Counted from the first letter of the stretch, positions 1 through 6,512 are shown. The stretch: DNA of 8,007 bases from JANNHK01 sp034408875 (GCA_034408875.1 JAWXCJ010000231.1:1-8007), one strand, 5' to 3'. Program-made: numbers and translations. Notes: generated from the letters alone by a model not told the origin.

Positions 1-1
1 G

Positions 2-30
2 ACGCGTCCGCGGACGCGTAGCCCGGCTAC
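2..30 (-). terminator. Candidate hairpin terminator after the DUF4288 gene
   Basis: Positions 2-19 are a perfect 18-base palindrome (ACGCGTCCGCGGACGCGT). Positions 18-30 are a second inverted repeat, GTAGCC-C-GGCTAC. Read on the minus strand, the smaller hairpin overlaps the TAG stop (29-27) of the reading frame that completes the DUF4288 protein, and the large palindrome follows at once. A GC-rich stem directly after a stop fits a factor-independent terminator, and actinobacterial ones often lack the U tract, as here. The palindrome could instead be a protein-binding site. It lies at the window edge, so what follows is unseen. Confidence 0.35.
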
Positions 31-110
31 TCCGATCTCCCTTGGCGTTCGCGACCCGTATCGAAGTACCGCGTCAGATACTCCGAGGCGGGTTGTTCAC
101 TGTCCCGCAT
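27..110 (-). pseudogene. Out-of-frame C-terminal tail of the DUF4288-like protein
   Basis: This frame, open from ATG at 110 to TAG at 29-27, reads MRDSEQPASEYLTRYFDTG and then RERQGRSE. It overlaps the end of the preceding frame by 14 bases, offset by +1. It looks like the normal C-terminal segment of the same family (RDS, then YL, FDTG and ERQ), so it is best read as the severed tail of the upstream gene and not a separate 27-residue gene. A lone ATG at the junction could in principle allow separate translation, but no ribosome binding site precedes it. Family assignment is from memory of the motif pattern. Confidence 0.6.
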
Positions 111-360
111 CAAGGGAGAAGACTTCGTCTCCGTCCTCGATCACGTCTCCGACCGCGAGGTGGAAGGCCTGCGCCGGGCCGAGGTAGGTGCTGTTGACGA
201 TGCCGGCGTATTCCTCGGCTTCAGATTCGGCGCGCGTGATGGCCTCGTCGAAGGAGCCCGCCCGCCACAGCGTGATGCGCTCTTCGTACGTCGCTGTCCC
301 ATTGGCGTCGCGAAAGACGCAGCGGACGGCGTACCAGGGCTCAGCATCCGTCTCGGTCAT
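97..360 (-). CDS. DUF4288-like small protein, apparent frameshift near its C-terminus
   Basis: This frame encodes 87 residues from ATG at 360. The start is chosen because homology-like sequence begins at residues 9-15 (WYAVRCV), while the longer open frame upstream is low-complexity. The core, with YEERITLWRA at 25-34 followed by an acidic, Ala-rich helix at 37-51 and YLGPAQAFHLA at 59-69, matches my memory of small DUF4288 proteins common in actinobacteria. Their function is unknown. No signal peptide or membrane segment is visible. The frame stops early, after VFSL (80-83). Relatives as I recall them continue with an (L/I)RDS...YL...FDTG...RQ tail, and that tail is present in another frame at 110-27. 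Removing one T of the TT at 112-113 turns CTT-GAT-GCG into CTG-ATG-CGG and joins the two into about 110 residues. This is a natural frameshift or a sequence error. Just upstream, AACACT lies 6 bases before the ATG, a weak -10 match. No Shine-Dalgarno is seen. Confidence 0.72.
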   Translation of the reverse strand: MTETDAEPWYAVRCVFRDANGTATYEERITLWRAGSFDEAITRAESEAEEYAGIVNSTYLGPAQAFHLAVGDVIEDGDEVFSLDAGQ

Positions 361-446
361 GACGCAAGTGTTGTCGGACCAGGTGCTCTTCGATCGTTCA
401 TTTTGTGTTTGCCGCCGAAATACGCGTGCATCGGTAAGACAAACGG

Positions 447-884
447 TTAGACCGGTGCCGGCGGGGAGAGGTGGTGTTCTCGCCACCAAGTGATCCTGCC
501 GTCGAGCAACTCGCAGATGGACAGGCCTCGCCACGCGATCAGCACGTCGTCCTCCCGGCGGCGGGCGCGGATCGTCCAGTCGGCGAACACCAACGAACCG
601 TCAGCGTGCGGACGCAGCGCAGACCCGCTTGCCGAAGGCCGCTCGGACGGAGCGTAGGGAGCCATGGATACCGCCCAGGCGTGCACGTCGAACGAAACCG
701 GCGCGGCCCAGGCGAAGCTCCCGACGACCAACCGGCGGTACTTGTCGATGCCGCGCACGACGCCGGTCGGCATCGTGAGTTCCATGTCGTCGTGCCAGCA
801 CGTCATGTACGCGTCGACGTCTTCCGCCAGCCACGCGGAGACGCGGCGGTTGAAAACTGCGCGGGCTTCGGAAGCGGTCGTCAC
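447..884 (-). CDS. SnoaL-like / NTF2-fold polyketide cyclase-type protein
   Basis: An intact protein of 145 residues. It begins with an amphipathic helix (residues 5-20), then DVDAYMTCWHDDMELTMPTG (22-41) and G45-IDKYRR. This is the usual SnoaL-like opening, in which a short helix-loop precedes 'W.DD....P.G...G...YR'. The C-terminal half (99-137) forms the expected beta-sheet pattern, with W103, W118-RG-LS, and a closing DGRITWWREH (128-137). NTF2-fold proteins of this length are cone-shaped small-molecule-binding proteins. Some are isomerases, hydratases or cyclases, but many have no known substrate, and none can be inferred here. The GTG start at 884 is supported by TACCGT 6 bases upstream (891-896), which suggests a leaderless mRNA. 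The run-on frame of the broken uma2 gene ends in a TGA that overlaps this GTG as GTGA (884-881), probably by chance. The 86 bases downstream to the DUF4288 start hold no gene. Confidence 0.75.
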   Translation of the reverse strand: MTTASEARAVFNRRVSAWLAEDVDAYMTCWHDDMELTMPTGVVRGIDKYRRLVVGSFAWAAPVSFDVHAWAVSMAPYAPSERPSASGSALRPHADGSLVFADWTIRARRREDDVLIAWRGLSICELLDGRITWWREHHLSPPAPV

Positions 885-896
885 GGATGCACGGTA
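885..896 (-). promoter_or_regulatory. -10 box, leaderless start of the SnoaL-like gene
   Basis: Minus-strand TACCGT (896-891), then six bases (GCATCC), then the GTG start. This fits the TANNNT -10 hexamer at the distance that puts the transcription start on the initiation codon. No -35 consensus is evident 16-18 bases further upstream. Confidence 0.4.
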
Positions 897-933
897 CGGC
901 GAAATGTTCTGCCAGGCGCGTGCGCCGGGGCGG

Positions 934-1393
934 TCACGCCTCCGGAAGACCGGCGATCAGCGTGGAGGGGATGATCTCGAGTGGGAACGGCGTGTTCACG
1001 ACGAAGGGCGCGTCGCCAGCTCTGCGACAGCACCTCGACGCAGAGCAGCGGCGGACCTTCGAGGCGCTTCTGGGTCAGGTCCTGCGGGCGGCACACGACG
1101 ACGTCTGGCTCGAACACCGTGTCGTCCGAAACCTTCCAGTCGAGCGGCGCGCAGAAGACGAGGAGGTCGCCGGTTCGGGCCGCCTCGAGCGCGACGCCGA
1201 TGCGCAGTACGCACGCTTGGTGGGCTGGGATCGGCGATGGTGACACCAGGAGCATTCCCTCGACGAGCTCGTAACGGTTGCCGTCGCCGAGAGGGAAGTG
1301 GTCGAGGTCGTCGACTGTGAGTGCGCGGCCGCGCGGGATCCGGATCGTCGAGGCGGGCTCGGTAGCCGGCGGATCCGGAACGGCGACGCTCAC
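934..1393 (-). pseudogene. Uma2-family (DUF820) endonuclease-like gene with internal deletion and frameshift
   Basis: From GTG at 1393 the first 125 residues are clearly Uma2-like: LTVDDLDHFP (25-34), RYELVEGMLL (40-49), a HQ at 58-59, EPDVVV (95-100) and LCVEVLSQS (117-125). These supply two acidic residues of the PD-(D/E)XK nuclease fold, D97 and E120. After codon 125 (base 1019) the frame turns into Arg-rich nonsense. The neighbouring frame, however, carries a typical Uma2 ending: from about 1020, AGDAPFVVNTPFPLEIIPST then LIAGLPEA and a TGA at 936-934. The segment normally between them, with the catalytic Lys region ('K...Y...GV..YW.VDP'), is absent, roughly 35-45 residues compared with a usual length near 190. 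The gene has therefore lost an internal block and is out of frame, so no active nuclease is expected. The original frame stays open to 881. The start is chosen because TACACT stands 7 bases upstream and residues before it look non-coding. Uma2 proteins are abundant, often multicopy and of unclear cellular role. Confidence 0.78.
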
Positions 1394-1406
1394 GGACAGA
1401 AGTGTA
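1394..1406 (-). promoter_or_regulatory. -10 box, leaderless start of the broken uma2 gene
   Basis: Minus-strand TACACT (1406-1401) is followed by seven bases and then GTG at 1393. It matches TANNNT at leaderless spacing. It lies in the 46-base gap after the polyprenyl synthase stop. If active, the remnant is still transcribed and could also feed the downstream SnoaL-like gene. Confidence 0.4.
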
Positions 1407-1439
1407 CGACTGACGTGAGACGCCGAAAAGCAGTGCCGC

Positions 1440-2414
1440 TCACGACGACCGGAAGACGAGGCCGTCGACGAGGCCGGTGAGGCGCTCGCGCACAACCGCG
1501 TCGAGCTGGGGTGCACCGTTCAATGCCTCGTTGGCTTTGACTGCGTGTTCCCGGGCGACGGCCATCGAGGCGTTGACTTCTTCCGCCGAGACGAGCGCGA
1601 CGACCTTGGCGACCTCGGGCCAGTCGAGCCGGCGGCCGAGCAGCGAGCGCAGTTCGTCCGATGCGCGCAGCGCGTAGATGACGGGCAGCGTGTAGACGCC
1701 TTCGTGGACGTCGTTGCCCGTCGGTTTGCCCAGCTCGGCTTCGCTCGCGGTCACGTCGAGCACGTCGTCGACGACCTGGAAGCACATGCCGAGGTGATGA
1801 CCGAACTGCGTGAGCGCGTCGAGTGTGTCCGGCGAGACGTCGGACACCATGCCGCCGATGCGGCACGCGGTCGCGAACAACGCGGCGGTCTTGCCTTCGA
1901 TCGCCGAGAGATACGTGTCGACGCTGCGGTCGGCGTCGAACAAATACTGCAGTTCGAGTACCTGGCCGCGGCACAGTTCACCGATCGTGTCGGCGAGAAG
2001 CCCGGCGACATCGGCGCCCAACGACGCGGCCAACGACGATGCCTGCGCGAGCAAGTAGTCGCCCGAGAGGATCGCGACGATGTTCGACCACCGGGCGTTC
2101 ACGCTCGGCACGCCCCGGCGGGTCTCGGCCTCGTCGATGACGTCGTCGTGGTACAGCGATCCGAGGTGGACCAACTCGACCGCGGCGGCGCCGGTAATCG
2201 CCCGGTCCGATGCGGGGCGCTCGGCCCCGTCGGCCGCGTAGGTGGCGCAGAGCGTGAGGACGGGTCGGAGCCGTTTGCCTCCCGCCCCGAGCAGGTGCCC
2301 GGCGACTTCGGCGAGAAATCGGTCGCCGGCGTCTACGGCCCCGGAGAGCCGGTTCTCGACACGGACCAGGTCCCCGGGCAGGGGCGCGAGGCCGACTTCG
2401 GGGAGGAGTCCCAC
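1440..2414 (-). CDS. Long-chain trans-polyprenyl diphosphate synthase (probably menaquinone side chain)
   Basis: A 324-residue protein of usual length for the polyprenyl synthetase family. The enzyme condenses isopentenyl diphosphate with an allylic diphosphate to make a C35-C50-range trans chain in the cytosol. Visible motifs in order: GGKRLRP (45-51), binding isopentenyl diphosphate; the first Asp-rich motif D90-D-V-I-D94 with R99-R100; GD at 118-119; EGKTA (173-177); FQ-V-V-D-D-V-L-D (212-220), the second Asp-rich motif with D216, D217 and D220; and GKPTGND (229-235). All metal and substrate residues are present. The residue five before the first motif is Gly85, and a small residue there permits long products. 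The 'HLGSLYHDDVID' stretch resembles mycobacterial GrcC-type synthases, so a quinone tail is the likeliest product, although exact chain length cannot be read. The GTG start is fixed by an in-frame TAG four codons upstream and by TAGCCT six bases before it. The gene diverges from clpC. Confidence 0.9.
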   Translation of the reverse strand: MGLLPEVGLAPLPGDLVRVENRLSGAVDAGDRFLAEVAGHLLGAGGKRLRPVLTLCATYAADGAERPASDRAITGAAAVELVHLGSLYHDDVIDEAETRRGVPSVNARWSNIVAILSGDYLLAQASSLAASLGADVAGLLADTIGELCRGQVLELQYLFDADRSVDTYLSAIEGKTAALFATACRIGGMVSDVSPDTLDALTQFGHHLGMCFQVVDDVLDVTASEAELGKPTGNDVHEGVYTLPVIYALRASDELRSLLGRRLDWPEVAKVVALVSAEEVNASMAVAREHAVKANEALNGAPQLDAVVRERLTGLVDGLVFRSS

Positions 2415-2426
2415 GTCGTGAGGCTA
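2415..2426 (-). promoter_or_regulatory. -10 box, leaderless start of the polyprenyl synthase gene
   Basis: Minus-strand TAGCCT (2426-2421), then six bases (CACGAC), then GTG at 2414. The TAG inside this hexamer is also the in-frame stop that rules out a longer protein, and no Shine-Dalgarno sequence is possible in the remaining space. Together these make a leaderless start the simplest reading. Confidence 0.45.
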
Positions 2427-2454
2427 GAGCAGGGTCCGGAACGGGCGCTGATCG

Positions 2455-2480
2455 GGAACATCTGAGGGCGTCGAGGCGTC
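2455..2480 (+). promoter_or_regulatory. Possible ECF-sigma-type promoter upstream of clpC
   Basis: GGAAC at 2455-2459 and CGTC at 2477-2480, 17 bases apart, resemble the -35/-10 pair used by stress-response ECF sigma factors (SigE/SigR-like groups). It would give a leader of roughly 140 bases to the clpC start. Actinobacterial clpC genes are known to be stress-regulated, but a short match like this can occur by chance. No ClgR-type, CtsR-type or HspR-type operator is visible in the 213-base divergent region. Confidence 0.2.
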
Positions 2481-2587
2481 ATAAACCTGTCCGGGGCGTT
2501 CGTCGGGCCATACCGTCGGGTCCCAGGAAACGAAGAGGAACAAAGATTCACCCGCTCGGGCGCCAAAGGAGCGACCGAACCGGCCGA

Positions 2588-2593
2588 TAACAT
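2588..2593 (+). promoter_or_regulatory. -10 box of clpC (TAACAT)
   Basis: TAACAT fits the actinobacterial vegetative -10 pattern TANNNT. It lies 34 bases before the TTG start, giving a short leader that would contain the GAGAGG ribosome binding site. The region 17 bases upstream (AAAGGA) is not a good -35. Confidence 0.35.
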
Positions 2594-2612
2594 CAGTACC
2601 GGAAACCGGAGC

Positions 2613-2618
2613 GAGAGG
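2613..2618 (+). promoter_or_regulatory. Ribosome binding site of clpC
   Basis: GAGAGG ends 9 bases before TTG at 2628. It is the only clear Shine-Dalgarno sequence next to a start in this window, and it supports the unusual TTG initiation codon of clpC. Confidence 0.6.
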
Positions 2619-2627
2619 CGGTTCACA

Positions 2628-5123
2628 TTGTTCGAGCGCTTCACGGATCGTGCCCGCAGGGTCGTGGTCCTCGCCCAGGAAGAAGCGCGGCTTCTCAACC
2701 ACAACTACATCGGGACCGAGCACATCCTGCTCGGCCTGATTCACGAGGGCGAAGGCGTCGCGGCCAAAGCCCTCGAGTCGCTCGGCATCTCACTCGAAGC
2801 CGTGCGCGCGCAGGTTGAGGAGATCATCGGTCACGGCGGGCAGGCCCCTTCGGGTCACATCCCGTTTACGCCGCGAGCGAAGAAGGTGCTCGAGCTGTCG
2901 TTGCGCGAAGCGCTGCAGCTCGGTCACAACTACATCGGCACCGAGCACATCCTGCTCGGCCTGATTCGCGAGGGTGAGGGCGTCGCCGCCCAAGTGCTCG
3001 TGAAGTTGGGTGCCGACCTCTCGCGCGTTCGCCAGCAGGTCATCCAATTGCTTTCGGGTTACGCAGGCACGAAGGAAACGTCGGGCCAGGGCGCGGCTCC
3101 GGGAGCGACCGGCGAGTCGCAGCCTTCCGGTTCGCTCGTACTCGACCAGTTCGGCCGCAACCTCACGCAGCTCGCCCGCGAGAAGAAGCTCGACCCCGTC
3201 ATCGGGCGCGAGCGCGAGATCGAGCGCGTGATGCAGGTGTTGAGCCGCCGCACGAAGAACAACCCCGTGCTCATCGGTGAGCCCGGAGTCGGCAAGACCG
3301 CCATCGTCGAGGGCTTGGCCCAGAACATCGTCGAAGGCGACGTCCCCGAGACGCTCAACGGCAAGCAGCTCTACACCCTCGACCTCGGTGCCCTGGTTGC
3401 GGGTTCCCGCTACCGCGGCGACTTCGAGGAGCGCCTGAAGAAGGTGCTGAAGGAGATCCGCACCCGCGGCGACATCATCCTCTTCATCGACGAGCTGCAC
3501 ACCCTCGTAGGTGCCGGTGCCGCCGAAGGCGCCATCGACGCCGCGTCGATCCTCAAGCCGATGCTGGCTCGCGGTGAGTTGCAGACCATCGGTGCGACGA
3601 CGCTCGACGAGTACCGCAAGCACCTCGAGAAGGACGCGGCGCTCGAACGCAGGTTCCAGCCGATCAAGGTCGAGGAGCCGACGGTCGTCCACACGATCGA
3701 GATCCTCAAGGGTCTGCGCGAGCGTTACGAGGCGCACCACCGCGTCACGATCACCGACCAGGCCATTGTCGCCGCCGCGAACCTCGCCGACCGCTACATC
3801 TCCGACCGCCACCTTCCCGACAAGGCGATCGACCTCATCGACGAAGCGGGCTCGCGCCTGCGTATCCGGCGCATGCAGGCCCCGCCCGACTACCGAGAAC
3901 TCGAAGACGAGATCGCCAAGGTCCGCAAGGAGAAGGAAGCGGCGATCGAGGCGCAGCAGTTCGAGCGGGCCGCGAAGTTGCGTGACCGCGAGAAGGAACT
4001 GCTCGAACAGCGCTCCGCCAAAGAGCAGGAGTGGCGCGCCGAAGGCGTCGACCTCTTCAACGAAGTGAACGAAGAGTCGGTCGCCGAAGTCCTCGCGTTG
4101 TGGACGGGTATCCCCGTCTACAAGCTCACCGAGGAAGAGACTGCGAAGTTGCTGCGCATGGAGGAAGAGCTGCACAAGCGGATCATCGGCCAGCACGACG
4201 CCATCAAGGCGGTGTCGCAGGCCATCCGCCGTACGCGCGCGGGCCTCAAGGATCCGAAGCGGCCGTCGGGTTCGTTCATCTTCCTGGGCCCGTCGGGGGT
4301 CGGCAAGACCGAGACCGCGAAGGCGCTCGCCGAGTTCTTGTTCGGCGACGAAGCGGCGATGATCCAGCTCGACATGTCGGAGTACATGGAGAAGCACACG
4401 GTTTCGCGCCTTGTGGGTTCTCCTCCCGGCTACGTCGGCTACGACGAGGGTGGCCAGCTCACCGAAGCCGTGCGGCGCAAGCCGTTCTCGGTGGTGCTCT
4501 TCGACGAGATCGAAAAGGCCCACCCCGACGTCTTCAACACGCTCCTGCAAATCCTCGAAGACGGACGCCTCACCGACGCTCAGGGGCGCACGGTCGACTT
4601 CAAGAACACCGTGATCATCATGACGTCGAACCTCGGCACGGCCGACCTGCGCAAGGCGACCGTCGGATTCACGAAGACCGGCGAAGACGTCACGTACGAG
4701 AAGATGCAGCAGAAGGTGCACGAAGAACTCAAGCGCCACTTCCGGCCCGAGTTCCTCAACCGCATCGACGACATCATCGTGTTCCACGAGCTGAGCACCG
4801 ACGAGATCACCGAGATCGTCGACCTGCTCATCAAACGGGTGCACGACCAGCTGGAGGCGCAGGGCCTGGGCTTCGAACTCACGCATGAGGCCAAGTTGCT
4901 GCTCGCACGCAAGGGCTACGACCCGTCGTTGGGTGCCCGGCCGTTGCGTCGGGCGATCCAGCGCATGGTCGAGGACGCGCTCTCCGAGAAGATCCTCTGG
5001 AAGGAGTACCGGGCCGGCGACACGATCGTCGTCGACGCGGAAGGCGAGGAGATCGTGTTCCGCACGGTCGAAGGCGTCGAACCTCCGCCGGTCGAACTCG
5101 CGGACAGCGGCACGCCCGAGTAG
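2628..5123 (+). CDS. clpC: ClpC AAA+ unfoldase (Hsp100 partner of ClpP)
   Basis: An 831-residue Hsp100 protein that unfolds substrates and threads them into the ClpP peptidase in the cytoplasm. Length and order match ClpC. The N-domain has two repeats (about 1-72 and 77-148), each with a HILLGLI core. A flexible linker follows (149-170). AAA-1 has Walker A GEPGVGKT (217-224) and Walker B DE (288-289). The coiled-coil middle domain with a UVR-like segment (about 420-465) distinguishes ClpC from ClpA. AAA-2 has Walker A GPSGVGKT (554-561), Walker B DE (626-627), the VGF ClpP-docking loop (679-681) and an arginine-finger motif near R712. The C-terminal small domain (LGARPLRRAIQ, 768-778) is complete. 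All catalytic residues are present, so it should be active. The TTG start gives the canonical MFERFTDRAR beginning and has a GAGAGG ribosome binding site. A vegetative -10 and a possible ECF promoter lie upstream. The lipoprotein gene begins 20 bases after the stop. Confidence 0.98.
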   Translation: MFERFTDRARRVVVLAQEEARLLNHNYIGTEHILLGLIHEGEGVAAKALESLGISLEAVRAQVEEIIGHGGQAPSGHIPFTPRAKKVLELSLREALQLGHNYIGTEHILLGLIREGEGVAAQVLVKLGADLSRVRQQVIQLLSGYAGTKETSGQGAAPGATGESQPSGSLVLDQFGRNLTQLAREKKLDPVIGREREIERVMQVLSRRTKNNPVLIGEPGVGKTAIVEGLAQNIVEGDVPETLNGKQLYTLDLGALVAGSRYRGDFEERLKKVLKEIRTRGDIILFIDELHTLVGAGAAEGAIDAASILKPMLARGELQTIGATTLDEYRKHLEKDAALERRFQPIKVEEPTVVHTIEILKGLRERYEAHHRVTITDQAIVAAANLADRYISDRHLPDKAIDLIDEAGSRLRIRRMQAPPDYRELEDEIAKVRKEKEAAIEAQQFERAAKLRDREKELLEQRSAKEQEWRAEGVDLFNEVNEESVAEVLALWTGIPVYKLTEEETAKLLRMEEELHKRIIGQHDAIKAVSQAIRRTRAGLKDPKRPSGSFIFLGPSGVGKTETAKALAEFLFGDEAAMIQLDMSEYMEKHTVSRLVGSPPGYVGYDEGGQLTEAVRRKPFSVVLFDEIEKAHPDVFNTLLQILEDGRLTDAQGRTVDFKNTVIIMTSNLGTADLRKATVGFTKTGEDVTYEKMQQKVHEELKRHFRPEFLNRIDDIIVFHELSTDEITEIVDLLIKRVHDQLEAQGLGFELTHEAKLLLARKGYDPSLGARPLRRAIQRMVEDALSEKILWKEYRAGDTIVVDAEGEEIVFRTVEGVEPPPVELADSGTPE
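2700..2990 (+). repeat. Direct repeat inside the clpC N-domain region
   Basis: The two Clp N-domain repeats are encoded by nearly identical DNA: 2700-2765 and 2925-2990 differ at only 5 of 66 positions, including a 28-base identical run (2715-2742 and 2940-2967). Four differences are silent and one changes His to Arg. The spacing is 225 bases, exactly 75 codons. The repeat is the normal internal duplication of the ClpC N-domain. Confidence 0.8.
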
Positions 5124-5130
5124 GGAAGGC

Positions 5131-5143
5131 CATAATCCTGGGC
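5131..5143 (+). promoter_or_regulatory. -10-like box before the LppM-like gene
   Basis: CATAAT (5131-5136) stands 7 bases before GTG at 5144 and differs from TATAAT at one base. It suggests the lipoprotein gene has its own leaderless transcript besides read-through from clpC. A GGGAAGG (5123-5129) is 14 bases from the start, too far for a good Shine-Dalgarno sequence. Confidence 0.3.
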
Positions 5144-5914
5144 GTGCCGCTTCGTCGCGCGCTCGTGTTGGTCGTGCTTGTCGTTGTTCTCGCCGGGTGC
5201 CGGGTCGACGTGAGCGTCCACGTCGTGCTGCGCGACGACGGCACCGGGACGGCATCGGCCGAGGTCACGCTCGACGCCGAGGCAGTTCAGCGGACCGAGG
5301 CCGACGGCCGCACGCTCGCCGGCGCGATCCGGCTCGACGGCTTTGCCGACGCGGGGTGGGAAGTGTCGGCGTGGCAGCGCGGCGACGACGGGAGCGCGTC
5401 GCTCGAACTTGCTCATGAGTTCGCGAACGAAGCCGAGTTGCGCCGGCGACTGAGCGAACTCGACGGTGGCGCCGTGTTCGGCGACGTCAAGGTCGTGCGC
5501 GAACGGGGGCTGTTCCGGTCGCGCGACGAGGTGTCGGTCGATGTCGACATGCGCGAGGTTGGGGCCCGTCTGCTCGACGATGAGGAGTTGGTCGCGTCGC
5601 TCCAGGCGGCCGGGCTCGACGTCGCGACGCTCGACCAACAGCTCGAGGCGGAGTTGCGCGACTCGTTGCGCGTGAACGTCACGATGGAAGCGCCGGACGA
5701 AACGGTGACGGCCGCCGAACTCGCGCCCGGTCAGCGCCAGTCGGTCGCGGCGGCCGGCTCGGACTTCAATGGCGACCGCGCGGTCGCGGTGGTGATCGCG
5801 GGCATCCTGTTGTTCCTTGGCCTGCTGCTCTATCTCGCGGCGAGTGCCAGCTCGCGTCGGACGCGCGCGCGAGAAGCCGACGGCGAGACCGTCGATCGCA
5901 CGCCGCTCATGTAG
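5144..5914 (+). CDS. LppM-like (DUF3153-type) lipoprotein with C-terminal membrane anchor
   Basis: A 256-residue envelope protein. Residues 1-18 form a signal peptide (RR, then a long Val/Leu core) ending in the lipobox LAG-C19, so Cys19 should be lipidated after signal peptidase II cleavage. Residues 20-200 form a predicted extracytoplasmic domain: beta-rich at 20-45 and 74-95, with 'VRERGLFRSRDEV' at 118-130. A hydrophobic helix (about 213-233) is followed by a basic cytoplasmic tail (SSRRTRAR). Lipobox, a domain opening with a 'C..V.V...L..D..G.....V.LD' pattern, 'GLF', and the C-terminal helix match LppM-type proteins of actinobacteria. In mycobacteria LppM has been linked to phagosome interaction, but the general role is unknown. 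The GTG start gives a complete signal peptide. The gene follows clpC by 20 bases. Its stop overlaps the end of the convergent HAD gene by 8 bases, so no terminator separates them. Confidence 0.75.
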   Translation: MPLRRALVLVVLVVVLAGCRVDVSVHVVLRDDGTGTASAEVTLDAEAVQRTEADGRTLAGAIRLDGFADAGWEVSAWQRGDDGSASLELAHEFANEAELRRRLSELDGGAVFGDVKVVRERGLFRSRDEVSVDVDMREVGARLLDDEELVASLQAAGLDVATLDQQLEAELRDSLRVNVTMEAPDETVTAAELAPGQRQSVAAAGSDFNGDRAVAVVIAGILLFLGLLLYLAASASSRRTRAREADGETVDRTPLM

Positions 5915-6512
5915 GCGGGAGTTGCTCCAACCAGGCGGGGAAGGCCTCGAGCGTCGCGAGCACGACATCGGCGCCGGCCGCTTCGAGATCGGCGCGCGCG
6001 TGCGGTCCGGTTGTCACGCCGACCGCGACGGCGTGCGCGCCGATCGCCGCCGCGATATCGGCCGTCGTGTCACCGACGTACACGCGAGCACCGGCGGCCG
6101 TGAGTGCGACCGCCTTCTCTTCGCCATGCACATGCCCCGCGACGTCGTCGATCGCGAGACCGACCGCGTCGAGGCACCGGCGGGCGTGGGGCTCGGCCTT
6201 GGCAGTGACGACGATCACGTTGCCCCCACCCGCTCGGATCGCGTCGACGGCGGAGCGCGCGCCGGGCAGCAGTTCGGTGCCCGTGACGCAGAGGTCCCAG
6301 TAGTGCCGCCGATACGCGACCGCGGCATCGGCGATGGCGTCGGCCGGGAACCAGTACGCCAGCTCCGTTTCCAGCTTCGGTCCGATGCGCGCGAGCACGG
6401 CTTCGACGTCGACCGGCACGCCGGTTTCGGCAGAGAGCGCTTCGAAGCTCGCACGAATGCCGGGCCGGGAGTCGACCAGCGTCATGTCCAAATCGAACCC
6501 GACAACGAGCAT
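5907..6512 (-). CDS. HAD-superfamily phosphatase, phosphoglycolate-phosphatase-like (first copy)
   Basis: A 201-residue hydrolase. Motif I is D7-L-D9-M-T11, where D7 is the aspartate nucleophile and D9 the acid/base. Motif II is T103 (VVTAK, 101-105). Motif III is K133 (GEEK). Motif IV is VGDTTAD (146-152) with D148 and D152. All four are intact. An all-helical C1 cap lies between motifs I and II (about 15-85), as in the Gph/CbbY-like group that dephosphorylates phosphoglycolate or other small phosphate esters. The true substrate cannot be read. ATG at 6512 is chosen because it places motif I seven residues in and follows TATGCT by five bases. The open frame continues far upstream, to 7292, but that part is a shadow. 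The gene converges on the lipoprotein gene with an 8-base overlap. The second HAD protein (7237-6620) is clearly a different member, so this is not a recent duplication. Confidence 0.88.
   Translation of the reverse strand: MLVVGFDLDMTLVDSRPGIRASFEALSAETGVPVDVEAVLARIGPKLETELAYWFPADAIADAAVAYRRHYWDLCVTGTELLPGARSAVDAIRAGGGNVIVVTAKAEPHARRCLDAVGLAIDDVAGHVHGEEKAVALTAAGARVYVGDTTADIAAAIGAHAVAVGVTTGPHARADLEAAGADVVLATLEAFPAWLEQLPPT

Noticed and set aside
357..401. A 14-codon upstream ORF (ATG at 401) whose TGA overlaps the DUF4288 ATG
   Set aside because: It has no ribosome binding site and no regulatory codon pattern such as repeated identical codons, and a frame this short is expected by chance.
881..1018. 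The Arg-rich tail of the uma2 open frame as a real C-terminus ending in GTGA overlap with the next gene
   Set aside because: The family's C-terminal sequence is found in the other frame (to 934), so this tail is a product of the frameshift. The 4-base overlap is probably accidental.
2415..2627. A ClgR, CtsR or HspR operator in the clpC upstream region
   Set aside because: I searched the region by eye for the respective inverted or direct repeats and found no convincing match.
2790..5255. An 821-codon open frame opposite clpC
   Set aside because: It mirrors the GC-rich codon pattern of clpC, reads as low-complexity Asp/Leu/Arg sequence, and has no recognisable domain. ClpC itself is complete on the other strand.
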